Below are positions 22,997 through 31,201 of a stretch of 46,623 bases of DNA, one piece after another. The notes beneath the pieces are model-generated. The model was not told the DNA's origin. It made no database searches and saw only the letters and a list, made by a program, of their open reading frames with translations. The DNA is taken from contig NZ_JAFLHG010000017.1 in NCBI RefSeq assembly GCF_018717645.1, forward strand, positions 1 to 46,623, given 5' to 3'. A program made the translations under genes and the position numbers. How positions within the stretch are numbered: position 1 is the first letter of the stretch; every line of letters starts with the position of its first letter. The stretch is from Microbacterium flavum (GTDB lineage: Bacteria; Actinomycetota; Actinomycetes; Actinomycetales; Microbacteriaceae).

Positions 22997-23784
22997 GCGC
23001 GACCTTCCGCGATCGGCTCGAGTCCGCACCGCGCCCCCTCGCCGGCGGGTGGGTGTGCTCCGGCTCCGCTCTCGTGACCGAGATCATGGCCGGGGCGGGG
23101 CTCGACTGGCTGCTCGTCGACATGGAGCACGGGCCGAACACGCTCTCGAGCGTCCTCGCGCAGCTGCAGGCGATCGACGGCTCCGGGTCGATCCCGGTTG
23201 TTCGGGTGCCGACGGCCGACGCGGTCGTCATCAAGCAGGTCCTCGACCTCGGCGCGCAGAACATCCTCGTCCCCATGATCTCGTCGGCGGACGAGGCCCG
23301 CGCGGTCGTCGACGCCGTGCGCTACCCGCCACGCGGTCGGCGCGGCGTCGGGTCGGCCCTGGCCCGCTCCGCGCGCTGGAACCGCGTCGACGACTACCTC
23401 CCGCAGGCGGATGCCTTCGTGTCGGTGTTCGTGCAGATCGAGACGGCCGCGGGCGTGGATGCCGCGGCCGACATCGCGGCGGTCGACGGCATCGACGGCG
23501 TGTTCGTCGGACCGAGCGACCTGGCGGCATCCCTCGGCCTGCTCGGCCAGCAGACGCATCCCGACGTCGTCGCGGCCGTGCACCGAGCCTTCGCAGCCGT
23601 GACCGCCGCCGGCAAGCCGGTCGGCGTGAACGCGTTCGACCCCGCGGCGGCGCAGGGCTACCTGGACGCGGGCGCCTCCTTCGTGCTGGTCGGCGCGGAT
23701 GTCGCGCTCCTCGCGCGCGGCTCCGAGGCGCTCGCCGCGCGATGGATCCCCTCCTCCGACGACACGCAGCGCGCCGGGTACTGA
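22981..23784 (+). CDS. hpaI: 4-hydroxy-2-oxoheptanedioate aldolase
   Basis: A 267-residue class II aldolase that splits 4-hydroxy-2-oxoheptanedioate into pyruvate and succinate semialdehyde. His50 (DMEHGPN), Arg75 (VVRVPT), metal Glu154 (QIETAAG) and Asp180 (GPSDLAAS) keep a constant offset of five from the E. coli HpaI residues. GRRGVGSALARSARW is also typical. The ATG at 22981 lies within the last codons of hpaH. No succinate-semialdehyde dehydrogenase follows, so that step must be encoded elsewhere. Confidence 0.95.
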   Translation: MSFRLSATFRDRLESAPRPLAGGWVCSGSALVTEIMAGAGLDWLLVDMEHGPNTLSSVLAQLQAIDGSGSIPVVRVPTADAVVIKQVLDLGAQNILVPMISSADEARAVVDAVRYPPRGRRGVGSALARSARWNRVDDYLPQADAFVSVFVQIETAAGVDAAADIAAVDGIDGVFVGPSDLAASLGLLGQQTHPDVVAAVHRAFAAVTAAGKPVGVNAFDPAAAQGYLDAGASFVLVGADVALLARGSEALAARWIPSSDDTQRAGY

Positions 23785-23844
23785 CCCGGCGGCCATGACC
23801 GCGGCTCGCGAGGACGTCCACGCCGCACGCGACGGGATCGGGTC

Positions 23845-23873
23845 TTGCCGTGCCGCCCCGGGATGGTTACTGT
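23845..23873 (+). promoter_or_regulatory. Promoter of the secreted beta-helix gene
   Basis: TTGCCG, a 17-bp spacer and TACTGT lie in the 148-bp gap after hpaI. The -10 region overlaps a small dyad, TTAC-N6-GTAA (23867-23880). Confidence 0.5.
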
Positions 23874-23932
23874 TCCGTAAGTAAGCGACCCCTCGCGTCG
23901 CGGCGTCACCTCAACGGAGAGGATCCACCCGC

Positions 23933-25858
23933 ATGCCCGCTTCCCCCACCCCGCCCCGCGGAGCCCGAACCCCCAGGCCCGGCCGGGCAGGACGGTATCG
24001 CCGACTCATCGCCGCCGCGCTGGGCGCCGCCCTCGTCGGCAGCGCCGTCATCGCCGCGCCCGCGACGGCCGCGACCGCCGCGTCGCCGCCGCCCGGAACG
24101 CCCGATCTCGGCCCGAACGTGACGGTGTTCAGCGCGGATCAGCCGATCGAGCAGATCCAGTCGACGCTCGACACGCTGGCCGATCAGCAGCGCGACGCCG
24201 AGATGTCCGCCGCGCGCCACGCGGTCTACTTCCTCCCCGGAACCTACGGCACGGCCGAGCATCCCCTCCAGTTCGAGGTCGGCTACTACACCGAGGTCGC
24301 GGGCCTCGGGGCCAGCCCGGGCGATGTCGTCATCAACGGCGCGGTGGAGGTCTACAACCGGTGCCTCGGAGACGGCGGGACGTCCAACTGCCTCGCCCTC
24401 GTCAACTTCTGGCGCACCCTCTCGAACCTGACGATCCACGTCGACAAGACGGGGCAGGACGGATGCCGCGCCAGCGCGAACTTCTGGGCGGTCTCGCAGG
24501 CCGTCTCGATGCGGCGCCTGGACATCTCCGGGGCGAACGTGTCGCTCATGGACTACTGCTCCGCCGGCCCGCAGTACGCGAGCGGCGGCTACATCGCCGA
24601 CTCGAAACTGCCCTACACCGTCAGCGGCTCTCAGCAGCAGTGGCTCACCCGCAACAGCGATGTGTCCGCGGGGTGGAGCAACGGCGTCTGGAACCAGGTG
24701 TTCTCGGGCGTCGTCGGCGCTCCCTCCGACGAGACGTTCCCCGCCGTCCCGTACACGACGGTCGCCCAGACCCCCGTGAGCCGCGAGAAGCCGTACCTCT
24801 ACGTCGACGGCGGCAGATGGTACGTGCGCGCCCCGTCCGTCCAGAAGGAGTCGAGCGGCGTCTCCTGGGCGAACGGGATGACCCCCGGGCGCAGCATCCC
24901 GCTCTCGGACTTCTACCTCGCGAAGCCCGGGGACTCGGTGCGGAGGATCAACACCGCCGTCGCGCTCGGCAAGCACCTCATCTTCACGCCCGGCGTCTAC
25001 GACATCGACAAGACCCTCCTCATCTGGCGGCCGAACACGGTCGTGCTCGGCCTCGGGCACGCGACGCTCACCGCGACCGGCGGCGCGACGCCGATGGCCG
25101 TCCTCGACGTGCCGGGCGTCATCGTGGCGGGTGTCACCTTCGATGCGGGCGAGAAGCTGTCGCCGACGCTCCTGAAGGTCGGACTGACCTCGAACCTGAA
25201 TCTCTCCTCGCGGGCGTCGAAGGGCAACCCCATCACCCTGAACGACGTGTACTTCCGCGTCGGCGGGCCGCACATCGGCAAGGTGACGACCGCCCTCGAA
25301 GTGAACGCCGACAACGTGCTGATCGACCACATCTGGGTCTGGCGTGCCGACCACGGCGATGAGGGCTTCACGAACGGCGTGAACGGCGACACCGACAGGT
25401 GGGCCACCAACACGGGCACGAACGGCGTCGTCGTGAACGGCGCCGACGTGACGGCGACCGGCCTCTTCGTCGAGCACTTCCAGACGTACAACACGCTCTG
25501 GAACGGAGAGCGCGGGCGGGTCATCCTCTATCAGAACGAGCTTCCGTACGACCCGCCGACGCAGGCGGATTGGACGCAGCCGAACGGGACGCTCGGATTC
25601 CCCGGCTACAAGGTGGGCGACAAGGTGCGAAACCACGAGCTCGACGGCGGTGGGGTCTACGTGTTCAACCAGAACGACCCGTCGATCCTGACCGCGAACG
25701 GGTTCGAGGTCCCCGCGCGCCCTGGCGTGAAGCTCCACCACATCATGACGGTGAACCTGTCGGCGGGCACGGTGCAGCACGTCGTCAACGGGACGGGCAC
25801 GCAGGCGGATGCCTCGACGAGCGGCACACCGCAGTACATCGTCGACTACAGCGGATAG
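23933..25858 (+). CDS. Secreted right-handed beta-helix protein, GH55/pectate-lyase-like
   Basis: A 641-residue exported protein. A long Arg-rich n-region and the hydrophobic stretch LIAAALGAALVGSAVIAAPATA (core LIAAALGAALVGSAV) end in an Ala-x-Ala site near residue 47. The mature protein starts with a lyase/glucanase-like half (HAVYFLPGTYGTAEHPLQFE, EVAGLGASPGDVVING, NCLALVNFWRTLSNLTI). A second, similar half follows from about 335 (KHLIFTPGVYDIDKTLLIW, VVLGLGHATL). The two PGxY-type repeats suggest paired beta-helices as in GH55 exo-beta-1,3-glucanases. Similar proteins are often labelled coagulation factor 5/8-like or, misleadingly, adenylyl cyclase. Substrate unknown; polysaccharide is the best guess. 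No link to the aromatic genes is evident. Confidence 0.72.
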   Translation: MPASPTPPRGARTPRPGRAGRYRRLIAAALGAALVGSAVIAAPATAATAASPPPGTPDLGPNVTVFSADQPIEQIQSTLDTLADQQRDAEMSAARHAVYFLPGTYGTAEHPLQFEVGYYTEVAGLGASPGDVVINGAVEVYNRCLGDGGTSNCLALVNFWRTLSNLTIHVDKTGQDGCRASANFWAVSQAVSMRRLDISGANVSLMDYCSAGPQYASGGYIADSKLPYTVSGSQQQWLTRNSDVSAGWSNGVWNQVFSGVVGAPSDETFPAVPYTTVAQTPVSREKPYLYVDGGRWYVRAPSVQKESSGVSWANGMTPGRSIPLSDFYLAKPGDSVRRINTAVALGKHLIFTPGVYDIDKTLLIWRPNTVVLGLGHATLTATGGATPMAVLDVPGVIVAGVTFDAGEKLSPTLLKVGLTSNLNLSSRASKGNPITLNDVYFRVGGPHIGKVTTALEVNADNVLIDHIWVWRADHGDEGFTNGVNGDTDRWATNTGTNGVVVNGADVTATGLFVEHFQTYNTLWNGERGRVILYQNELPYDPPTQADWTQPNGTLGFPGYKVGDKVRNHELDGGGVYVFNQNDPSILTANGFEVPARPGVKLHHIMTVNLSAGTVQHVVNGTGTQADASTSGTPQYIVDYSG

Positions 25859-25878
25859 CGCGGCACGGCGATACCGGA

Positions 25879-25912
25879 CGGCTCCCCCCGCCCCGCACGG
25901 CGGAGGGGGCCG
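25879..25912 (+). terminator. Strong hairpin after the beta-helix gene
   Basis: A 14-bp stem, CGGCTCCCCCCGCC against GGCGGAGGGGGCCG with two mismatches, and a six-base loop, 20 bp after the stop codon. The following bases (TTCC) are only weakly T-rich, as is usual at this GC content. Confidence 0.7.
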
Positions 25913-25978
25913 TTCCGCGTGGGCGTAGCGCCTGGGCGCGGCCGGGTCAACCCGATGGCGCGCGCCGGGGCCGTTTGA

Positions 25979-25984
25979 TCGAAT
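25979..25984 (+). promoter_or_regulatory. -10-like box, possible leaderless start
   Basis: TCGAAT stands six bases before the ATG at 25991. It is the weakest of the group with this spacing; no Shine-Dalgarno sequence is seen. Confidence 0.35.
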
Positions 25985-25990
25985 CGGGCC

Positions 25991-27253
25991 ATGACCTCCC
26001 CGCATCCCGACCCGCACTCCGACACGCGCGCCGACGGCGCGCCGACGACGAGCGCGTACGACCACATCATCGTCGGCGGCGGCATGGTCGCGGATGCGGC
26101 CGCGCGCGGCATCCGCGAGCGGGACCAGGACGCCTCGATCGCGATCATCAGCGACGACATCGACGAGCCCTACACCCGCCCGGCGCTGAGCAAGAAGCTC
26201 TGGACCGATCCCGAATTCACCTGGGACGACGTGCCGCTCGGCACCGCGGAGGACACGGGGGCGACGGTGCTGCTGCGCACCCGCGTGACCGCTCTGCGCC
26301 CCGAGGCGCACGAGATCGACACCGATGCGGGCGGCACCTTCTCCTACCGCACGCTCCTGCTCGCGCCGGGCGGGCGGCCCGTTCCCCTTCCGGTGGAGGG
26401 GGGCGGGAAGAGTGATCGCGTGGTGGCCTTCCGCACTGCGGAGGACTACCGGCACCTGCGGGCCCTCGCGGCGCACGCCGAGCGGATCGCCGTCGTCGGG
26501 GGCGGCTACATCGGCAGCGAACTCGCCGCGGCGCTCGTGCAGCAGGGGGTCGACACGGTGCTCGTGCACAGCACGCCGACGCTCGGCTCCGATGTCTTCC
26601 CCGCCGACCTCGCCGAGCACTTCGCCGCGATGTTCCGCGAAGCGGGCGTCGAACTCGTCGGCGGCCGCGAGGTGGTCGGCGGCGTCGCGGGCGACGCGGG
26701 GGTGCGGCTGGATCTCGAGGGCGGCGACACGGTGGTGGCGGATGCCGTGGTGTCGGGTCTGGGCATCGAGGTCCGGAGCGAGCTCGCCGAAGCGGCGGGC
26801 ATCCGCACCGGCGACGGCATCGTCGTCGACGCGCGCCTGCGCACCGACCGCCCCGACGTCTACGCGGCCGGTGATGCCGCGGAGTACCCCGACCGGATCC
26901 TCGGGCGCCGTCGCGTCGAGCATGTCGACAACGCCGAGCAGATGGGCCGGCAGGCGGGGCGGAACCTCGCCGGCGCGGAGGAGGAGTACACCCACACGCC
27001 GTACTACTACTCCGCCGTCTTCGGAACGCGGTACGAGGCGGTCGGGACCCTCGACGGGTCGCTCGAGACCGTCGAGGACTGGGCCGAGCCGCGGGAGCGC
27101 GGCGTCGTCTACTACCTCGACGAGGATCGCGTCGTCGGCGTGCTGCTGTGGAACGTCCCCGACGCGACGGATGACGCCCGCGCGGTCCTCGCCGAGGAGG
27201 GCACGGTCGACCGCGCCGCTCTCATCGGACGCATCCCGGGGGGATCCCGGTGA
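25991..27253 (+). CDS. FAD/NAD(P)-dependent ferredoxin-reductase/AIF-like oxidoreductase
   Basis: A 420-residue pyridine-nucleotide disulfide oxidoreductase-fold protein without redox cysteines. The FAD motif is HIIVGGGMVADAAARGI (25-41), the NAD(P) motif RIAVVGGGYIGSELAAAL, and the second FAD contact VYAAGDAAEYP. The C-terminal domain (YYYSAVFGTRYEAVGTLDG) resembles AIF and bacterial ferredoxin/rubredoxin reductases. The electron acceptor is not evident. The first 20 residues are a His/Asp/Pro-rich leader. It overlaps the next gene as GTGA, starting a run of four coupled genes. Confidence 0.82.
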   Translation: MTSPHPDPHSDTRADGAPTTSAYDHIIVGGGMVADAAARGIRERDQDASIAIISDDIDEPYTRPALSKKLWTDPEFTWDDVPLGTAEDTGATVLLRTRVTALRPEAHEIDTDAGGTFSYRTLLLAPGGRPVPLPVEGGGKSDRVVAFRTAEDYRHLRALAAHAERIAVVGGGYIGSELAAALVQQGVDTVLVHSTPTLGSDVFPADLAEHFAAMFREAGVELVGGREVVGGVAGDAGVRLDLEGGDTVVADAVVSGLGIEVRSELAEAAGIRTGDGIVVDARLRTDRPDVYAAGDAAEYPDRILGRRRVEHVDNAEQMGRQAGRNLAGAEEEYTHTPYYYSAVFGTRYEAVGTLDGSLETVEDWAEPRERGVVYYLDEDRVVGVLLWNVPDATDDARAVLAEEGTVDRAALIGRIPGGSR

Positions 27254-28164
27254 GCCGCGACGAGCAGGAGTCCCGCGACCAGTACACGTTCGGCGATCCC
27301 GTCACCCGCTACGCCCGCGTCGAGCCGCCGCTGCAGCACCAGGACGAGCCCGCCGTCCAGCGCGACATGTCCCCCGTCCCCGACCTCGGCGAACACAGCT
27401 ATCGCGGCTCGGGCCGCCTGACGGGTCGGCGCGCGCTCATCACCGGGGGCGATTCGGGCATCGGCGGCGCGACAGCGATCGCCTTCGCCCGCGAGGGCGC
27501 CGACGTCGCGATCGTGCACCGCCCCGGGGAGGAGGCGGACGCCGCGCACATCCTCGGCCTCATCGACGGCGTCGGACGCCGCGGCGTCGCGATCGTCGCC
27601 GACCTGACCGACCCCGAACGCTGCCGTGCGGTCGTCGCGGAGGCGGTGACGGCGCTCGGCGGGCTCGACATCCTCGTCAACAACGCGGGCAAGCAGACCG
27701 CCGTCGCGAAGATCGAGGACCTCAGCGACGAGCAGTTCGAGACGACGTTCCATACCAATGTGTTCGCGCCGTTCCGGCTGATCAAGGCGGCGCTCCCGCA
27801 CCTCCCCGCGGGCGCGACCATCATCAACACGGCGTCGCTGGAGGCGTATGTGCCCGCGCCCGACCGGCTCGACTACGCCGCGACGAAAGCGGCGATCAAC
27901 AACCTCTCCAAGGGGCTCGCGCAGCAGCTCGCCCCCCGTGGCATCCGGGTCAACGTCGTCGCGCCCGGGCCGACGTGGACCGCCCTCCAGGTGTCCGACG
28001 GGGTGTCCGACGAGCAGATGACCCACTTCGACGACGAGAACGAGTACCGGCGGGCGGGACAGCCCGCCGAGATCGCGCCCGCCTTCGTCTTCCTCGCCTC
28101 TGCCGAGTCCGGCTACGTCTCCGGCGAGACGCTCAACGTCAACGGGGGCATGGTCACCCCGTGA
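27250..28164 (+). CDS. SDR-family oxidoreductase, general-stress type
   Basis: A 304-residue classical short-chain dehydrogenase with a 50-residue N-terminal extension. The nucleotide motif is ITGGDSGIGGATA (64-76), then DILVNNAG, and the catalytic Ser-Tyr-Lys set in NTASLEAYVP and DYAATKAAINN. The proline-rich extension (VEPPLQHQDEPAVQRDMSPVPD, of which PPLQHQDEPAVQRDMSPVPD is the conserved part) is typical of the YhdF/GSP39 subgroup and also occurs in the paralogue at 33018-33908. Substrate unknown. GTG start overlapping the previous stop. Confidence 0.86.
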   Translation: MSRDEQESRDQYTFGDPVTRYARVEPPLQHQDEPAVQRDMSPVPDLGEHSYRGSGRLTGRRALITGGDSGIGGATAIAFAREGADVAIVHRPGEEADAAHILGLIDGVGRRGVAIVADLTDPERCRAVVAEAVTALGGLDILVNNAGKQTAVAKIEDLSDEQFETTFHTNVFAPFRLIKAALPHLPAGATIINTASLEAYVPAPDRLDYAATKAAINNLSKGLAQQLAPRGIRVNVVAPGPTWTALQVSDGVSDEQMTHFDDENEYRRAGQPAEIAPAFVFLASAESGYVSGETLNVNGGMVTP

Positions 28165-29606
28165 GACCCGAGGAGACCCGCCCGCAGCCCTCCGGCGCCG
28201 CACCGGGCGTCGCCCCCACCCTCACGGTCTACGCGCTCCACGCGCTCGGGGGCAGCGGCGCGGAGTTCCGCGCCGTCGCCGACGCGCTCGGCACGGACAT
28301 CCGGCTGGTGCCGATCGACCTCCCCGGCTTCGGCGACGCCCGCGACGAGCCCGGCCGCACCGTGTCGGAGATGGCGGATGCCGCGATCGCGCGCATCCAC
28401 CGCGACGGCGCCCCCCGGTGGCTCCTCCTCGGGCACAGCATGGGCGGGAAGGTCGCCTCCGTCATCGCCCGCCGGGCCCTCGACGGCCACGATCCGGTAT
28501 TCGGCCTGGCGGGGATCGTGCTCCTGGCCGCCTCGCCGCCCACGCCCGAGCCGATGAGCGAGGACAAGCGCGACGAGATGACCGGCTGGGCGGATGACGG
28601 GGCGCTGAGCGAGGCGCAGGCTCGCGCTTTCATCGAGGCGAACGCGGCGGTCCCCCTCTGCCGCGAGTGCGACGCGCGCGCGATCGACGACCTGCGCCGC
28701 GCCGCACCGTCGGCCTGGGTGCACTGGCTCGAGCACGGCAGCCGCGAAGACGTCTCCCCCACCGTCGGCACCCTCGACATCCCCGCCCTCATCCTCGCCG
28801 GGGAGGACGACGACGACCTCGGCGCCGATGCCCAGCCGCACCTGCACGGGAGCGTCTACCCTCGGGCGCGATTCGTCCGCCTGCGGGAGACGGGGCACCT
28901 GATCCCCCAGGAGCGACCGGGCATCGTGGCCACCGCGATCGCCGCGCTCCGCGACGAGATCGACGCGCACGCCCCGGTCATCCCCGCCGACTGGGCGCGC
29001 CTCATCGCCTCCCCCGCCGTCGCTCCCCGGGTGCGCCGCACGCTCGCCCACCGCGCGATCGCCGATGACCCGGCCTATCGCCCCCGCGCGCTCACCGCGC
29101 CCCAGCTCGACACGCTGCGCCGGCTCGCCGACCTCGTCGTCCCGCAGCCCGCCCGCGGCGCTGAAGCAGGTGACGGCGGGCGCATCGACCTCGCCGCCCG
29201 TGTCGATGCGCAGCTCGCCGACGGTGAGGGCGACGGCTGGCGCCCCGCCGACCTTCCCCCCGACGCCGTCGCGGCCGGGCTCGCCCTGGACGCGCTTGCC
29301 GGCCTCGACCTCGACGCGGACCTCGTCGACGCGCTCGTCGACGGACGGCTGGCGCCCGCGGGCTCCCCGCTGTCCCCCGCGCAGCTGCAGGCGTGGGCGG
29401 AGGATGCGCGCGTCGATCTCGTGCGGCACTGGCTCGCGCATCCCGCCTCCCTCGCGCGCACGGGCAACGACTCCTTCGCGACACGCGGCGTGCCGGAGCC
29501 GCGCGGTTTCACGGTGCTCGCACCCGGACGGCGCGAGCAGTGGGAGCCGGAAAGCCTCGGCGCCCTGCCCGCGCCTCTGCTCGACGACGGAACGGATGAC
29601 TCGTGA
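28161..29606 (+). CDS. Fusion: alpha/beta hydrolase + gluconate 2-dehydrogenase subunit 3-like domain
   Basis: A 481-residue two-domain protein. Residues 20-275 are an alpha/beta hydrolase with nucleophile Ser93 in LLLGHSMGGKVAS, an acidic residue in ILAGEDDDD and a histidine in RETGHLIPQERP. Residues about 290-481 read ALTAPQLDTLRRLADLVVP, IDLAARVDAQLADGEGDGW and DLVRHWLAHPASLARTGNDSF, a pattern of the small subunit (subunit 3) of GMC-type dehydrogenases. The next gene is a GMC oxidoreductase, which supports that reading. There is no signal peptide, whereas free-standing subunit 3 proteins are usually exported. The GTG at 28161 overlaps the SDR stop. Confidence 0.78.
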   Translation: MRPEETRPQPSGAAPGVAPTLTVYALHALGGSGAEFRAVADALGTDIRLVPIDLPGFGDARDEPGRTVSEMADAAIARIHRDGAPRWLLLGHSMGGKVASVIARRALDGHDPVFGLAGIVLLAASPPTPEPMSEDKRDEMTGWADDGALSEAQARAFIEANAAVPLCRECDARAIDDLRRAAPSAWVHWLEHGSREDVSPTVGTLDIPALILAGEDDDDLGADAQPHLHGSVYPRARFVRLRETGHLIPQERPGIVATAIAALRDEIDAHAPVIPADWARLIASPAVAPRVRRTLAHRAIADDPAYRPRALTAPQLDTLRRLADLVVPQPARGAEAGDGGRIDLAARVDAQLADGEGDGWRPADLPPDAVAAGLALDALAGLDLDADLVDALVDGRLAPAGSPLSPAQLQAWAEDARVDLVRHWLAHPASLARTGNDSFATRGVPEPRGFTVLAPGRREQWEPESLGALPAPLLDDGTDDS

Positions 29607-31165
29607 GCGCCCTCGCCCTGGACACCTCCCGGATGCGGCGCTTCGGCGCGGCCGATGAGGTCGATGTCGTCGTCGTCGGCACCGGCGCCGGCGGCGCGCC
29701 GGTCCTCGCCGAGCTCGCCGCGGCGGGGCTCCGCGTCGTCGCGCTGGAGGCCGGCCCGTTCTTCGACCCCGCCGAGCACACCCCCGACGAGACGGATGCC
29801 GCCGAGATCAACTGGATGAGCGAGCGGCTGTCCGCGGGAGAGGATCCGACGGCGTTCGGACCGAACAACTCCGGCCGCGGCGTCGGCGGCTCGACGCTGC
29901 ACTGGGGCGCGTTCACCCCCCGCCCCGACGCCGCGCAGCTGCGCCTGCGGACCGAGACCGGCGAAGGCCGCGATTGGCCGTTCGGCCTCGACGAGCTCCT
30001 CCCCTACCTCCTGCGCGCCGAGCAGGATCTCGGGGTCAGCGGCCCGGCCGACTACCCGTGGGACCCGGACCGGCTCTACGCCTACCCGCCCGCGGATCGC
30101 AACGCGTCCGCGCGGAACATGGCCGACGGATGCCGCGCCCTGGGCATCCGCACGGCGGACGCGCCCGCCGCCGTACTCACCCGCGCCCGCTCGCAGCACG
30201 GGCTCGCCCGCGGCGCGTGCATCTCCTGCGGCACGTGCCACCAGGGGTGCCGCACCGGCGCGAAGGCGACGATGGGGACGACGTATCTCCCCGCCGCGGT
30301 CGCCGCCGGAGCGGAGATCCGCGCGGGCGCGCTGGTGCACACGGTGGAGACCGACGCCGTCGGCCGCGTCCACGCCGTCGTCTACCGCCAGGACGGCACC
30401 GACATCCGGCAGCCGTGCCGCGCACTCGTGCTGGCCGCCGGCGGGGTCGAGACCCCGCGCCTCCTGCTCGCGAACGACCTCGCCACCGGCGGCGGACAGG
30501 TGGGCCGGAACTTCCTCGCGCACCCCGCCACCCAGGTGTGGGGGACCTTCGACGAGCAGCAGCGCGCCTACCGCGGCTATCCGTCGTCACTCCTCACCGA
30601 GGACTTCCTGCGGCCCGCGGATGCCGACTTCGCGGGCGGGTACCTCATCCAGAGCCTCGGCGTCATGCCCCTGACCTTCGCGACGACCCTCGTGCGCGGC
30701 GGCGGGCTGTGGGGGCCGGAGCTCATGGCGGCGCTCGACGGCGCGCGGTTCACGACCGGGCTCGGCATCAACGGCGAGTGCCTGCCGAGCGGCGACAACG
30801 CGCTCGTCCTCTCCGGAGAGACCGACGAGGACGGCATCCCGCGAGCGGAGGTGTCCTTCACCGCCGGCCCGAACGAGCGCGCGCTGATCCGGCACGCGAC
30901 GGATGTCATGGTGCGGATCCTCGAGGCTGCGGGCGCCACGTCGACGCGGGTGCTCGACCGCACCGCCCACACCCTCGGGACCTGCCGCATGAGCACGGAC
31001 CCGGGCGACGGCGTCGTGGATGCCGATGGGCGCAGTCATGAGGTGGACAACCTCTGGATCGTCGACAACTCGACCTTCCCCAGCGCTCTGGCCGCGAACC
31101 CGGCGCTCACGCAGGTCGCGCTGGCGCTGCGCAGCGCCGAGCGCATCCTCCGCGCCGCACGCTGA
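29603..31165 (+). CDS. GMC-family FAD oxidoreductase with cysteine cluster
   Basis: A 520-residue glucose-methanol-choline oxidoreductase. FAD motif VVVVGTGAGGAPVLAELAAAG (core VVVVGTGAGGAPVL, 23-36), GRGVGGSTLHWGAF (91-104), and the C-terminal catalytic block HTLGTCRMS and LWIVDNSTFPSALAANP. A compact Cys206-x2-Cys209-x2-Cys212-x3-Cys216 cluster followed by RTGAKATMGTTYLP is like that of the gluconate/fructose dehydrogenase branch, where such cysteines may hold an iron-sulfur cluster. With the preceding fused small subunit it probably forms a cytosolic sugar, polyol or alcohol dehydrogenase. Substrate unknown. Confidence 0.88.
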   Translation: MSALALDTSRMRRFGAADEVDVVVVGTGAGGAPVLAELAAAGLRVVALEAGPFFDPAEHTPDETDAAEINWMSERLSAGEDPTAFGPNNSGRGVGGSTLHWGAFTPRPDAAQLRLRTETGEGRDWPFGLDELLPYLLRAEQDLGVSGPADYPWDPDRLYAYPPADRNASARNMADGCRALGIRTADAPAAVLTRARSQHGLARGACISCGTCHQGCRTGAKATMGTTYLPAAVAAGAEIRAGALVHTVETDAVGRVHAVVYRQDGTDIRQPCRALVLAAGGVETPRLLLANDLATGGGQVGRNFLAHPATQVWGTFDEQQRAYRGYPSSLLTEDFLRPADADFAGGYLIQSLGVMPLTFATTLVRGGGLWGPELMAALDGARFTTGLGINGECLPSGDNALVLSGETDEDGIPRAEVSFTAGPNERALIRHATDVMVRILEAAGATSTRVLDRTAHTLGTCRMSTDPGDGVVDADGRSHEVDNLWIVDNSTFPSALAANPALTQVALALRSAERILRAAR

Positions 31166-31201
31166 GAGAGCGCGCCGGCGCGACAGGGCGCCCGATCCCG
31201 A

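Noticed and set aside
23906..26995. A minus-strand open frame of more than 1000 codons opposite the beta-helix and FAD-oxidoreductase genes
   Set aside because: No recognisable domain, biased composition, and it covers a terminator and two genes with clear signatures on the other strand.
31166..31201. Terminator between the convergent GMC and GH15 genes
   Set aside because: CGCGCCGGCGCG is a self-complementary GC run without loop or T tract, expected by chance here.
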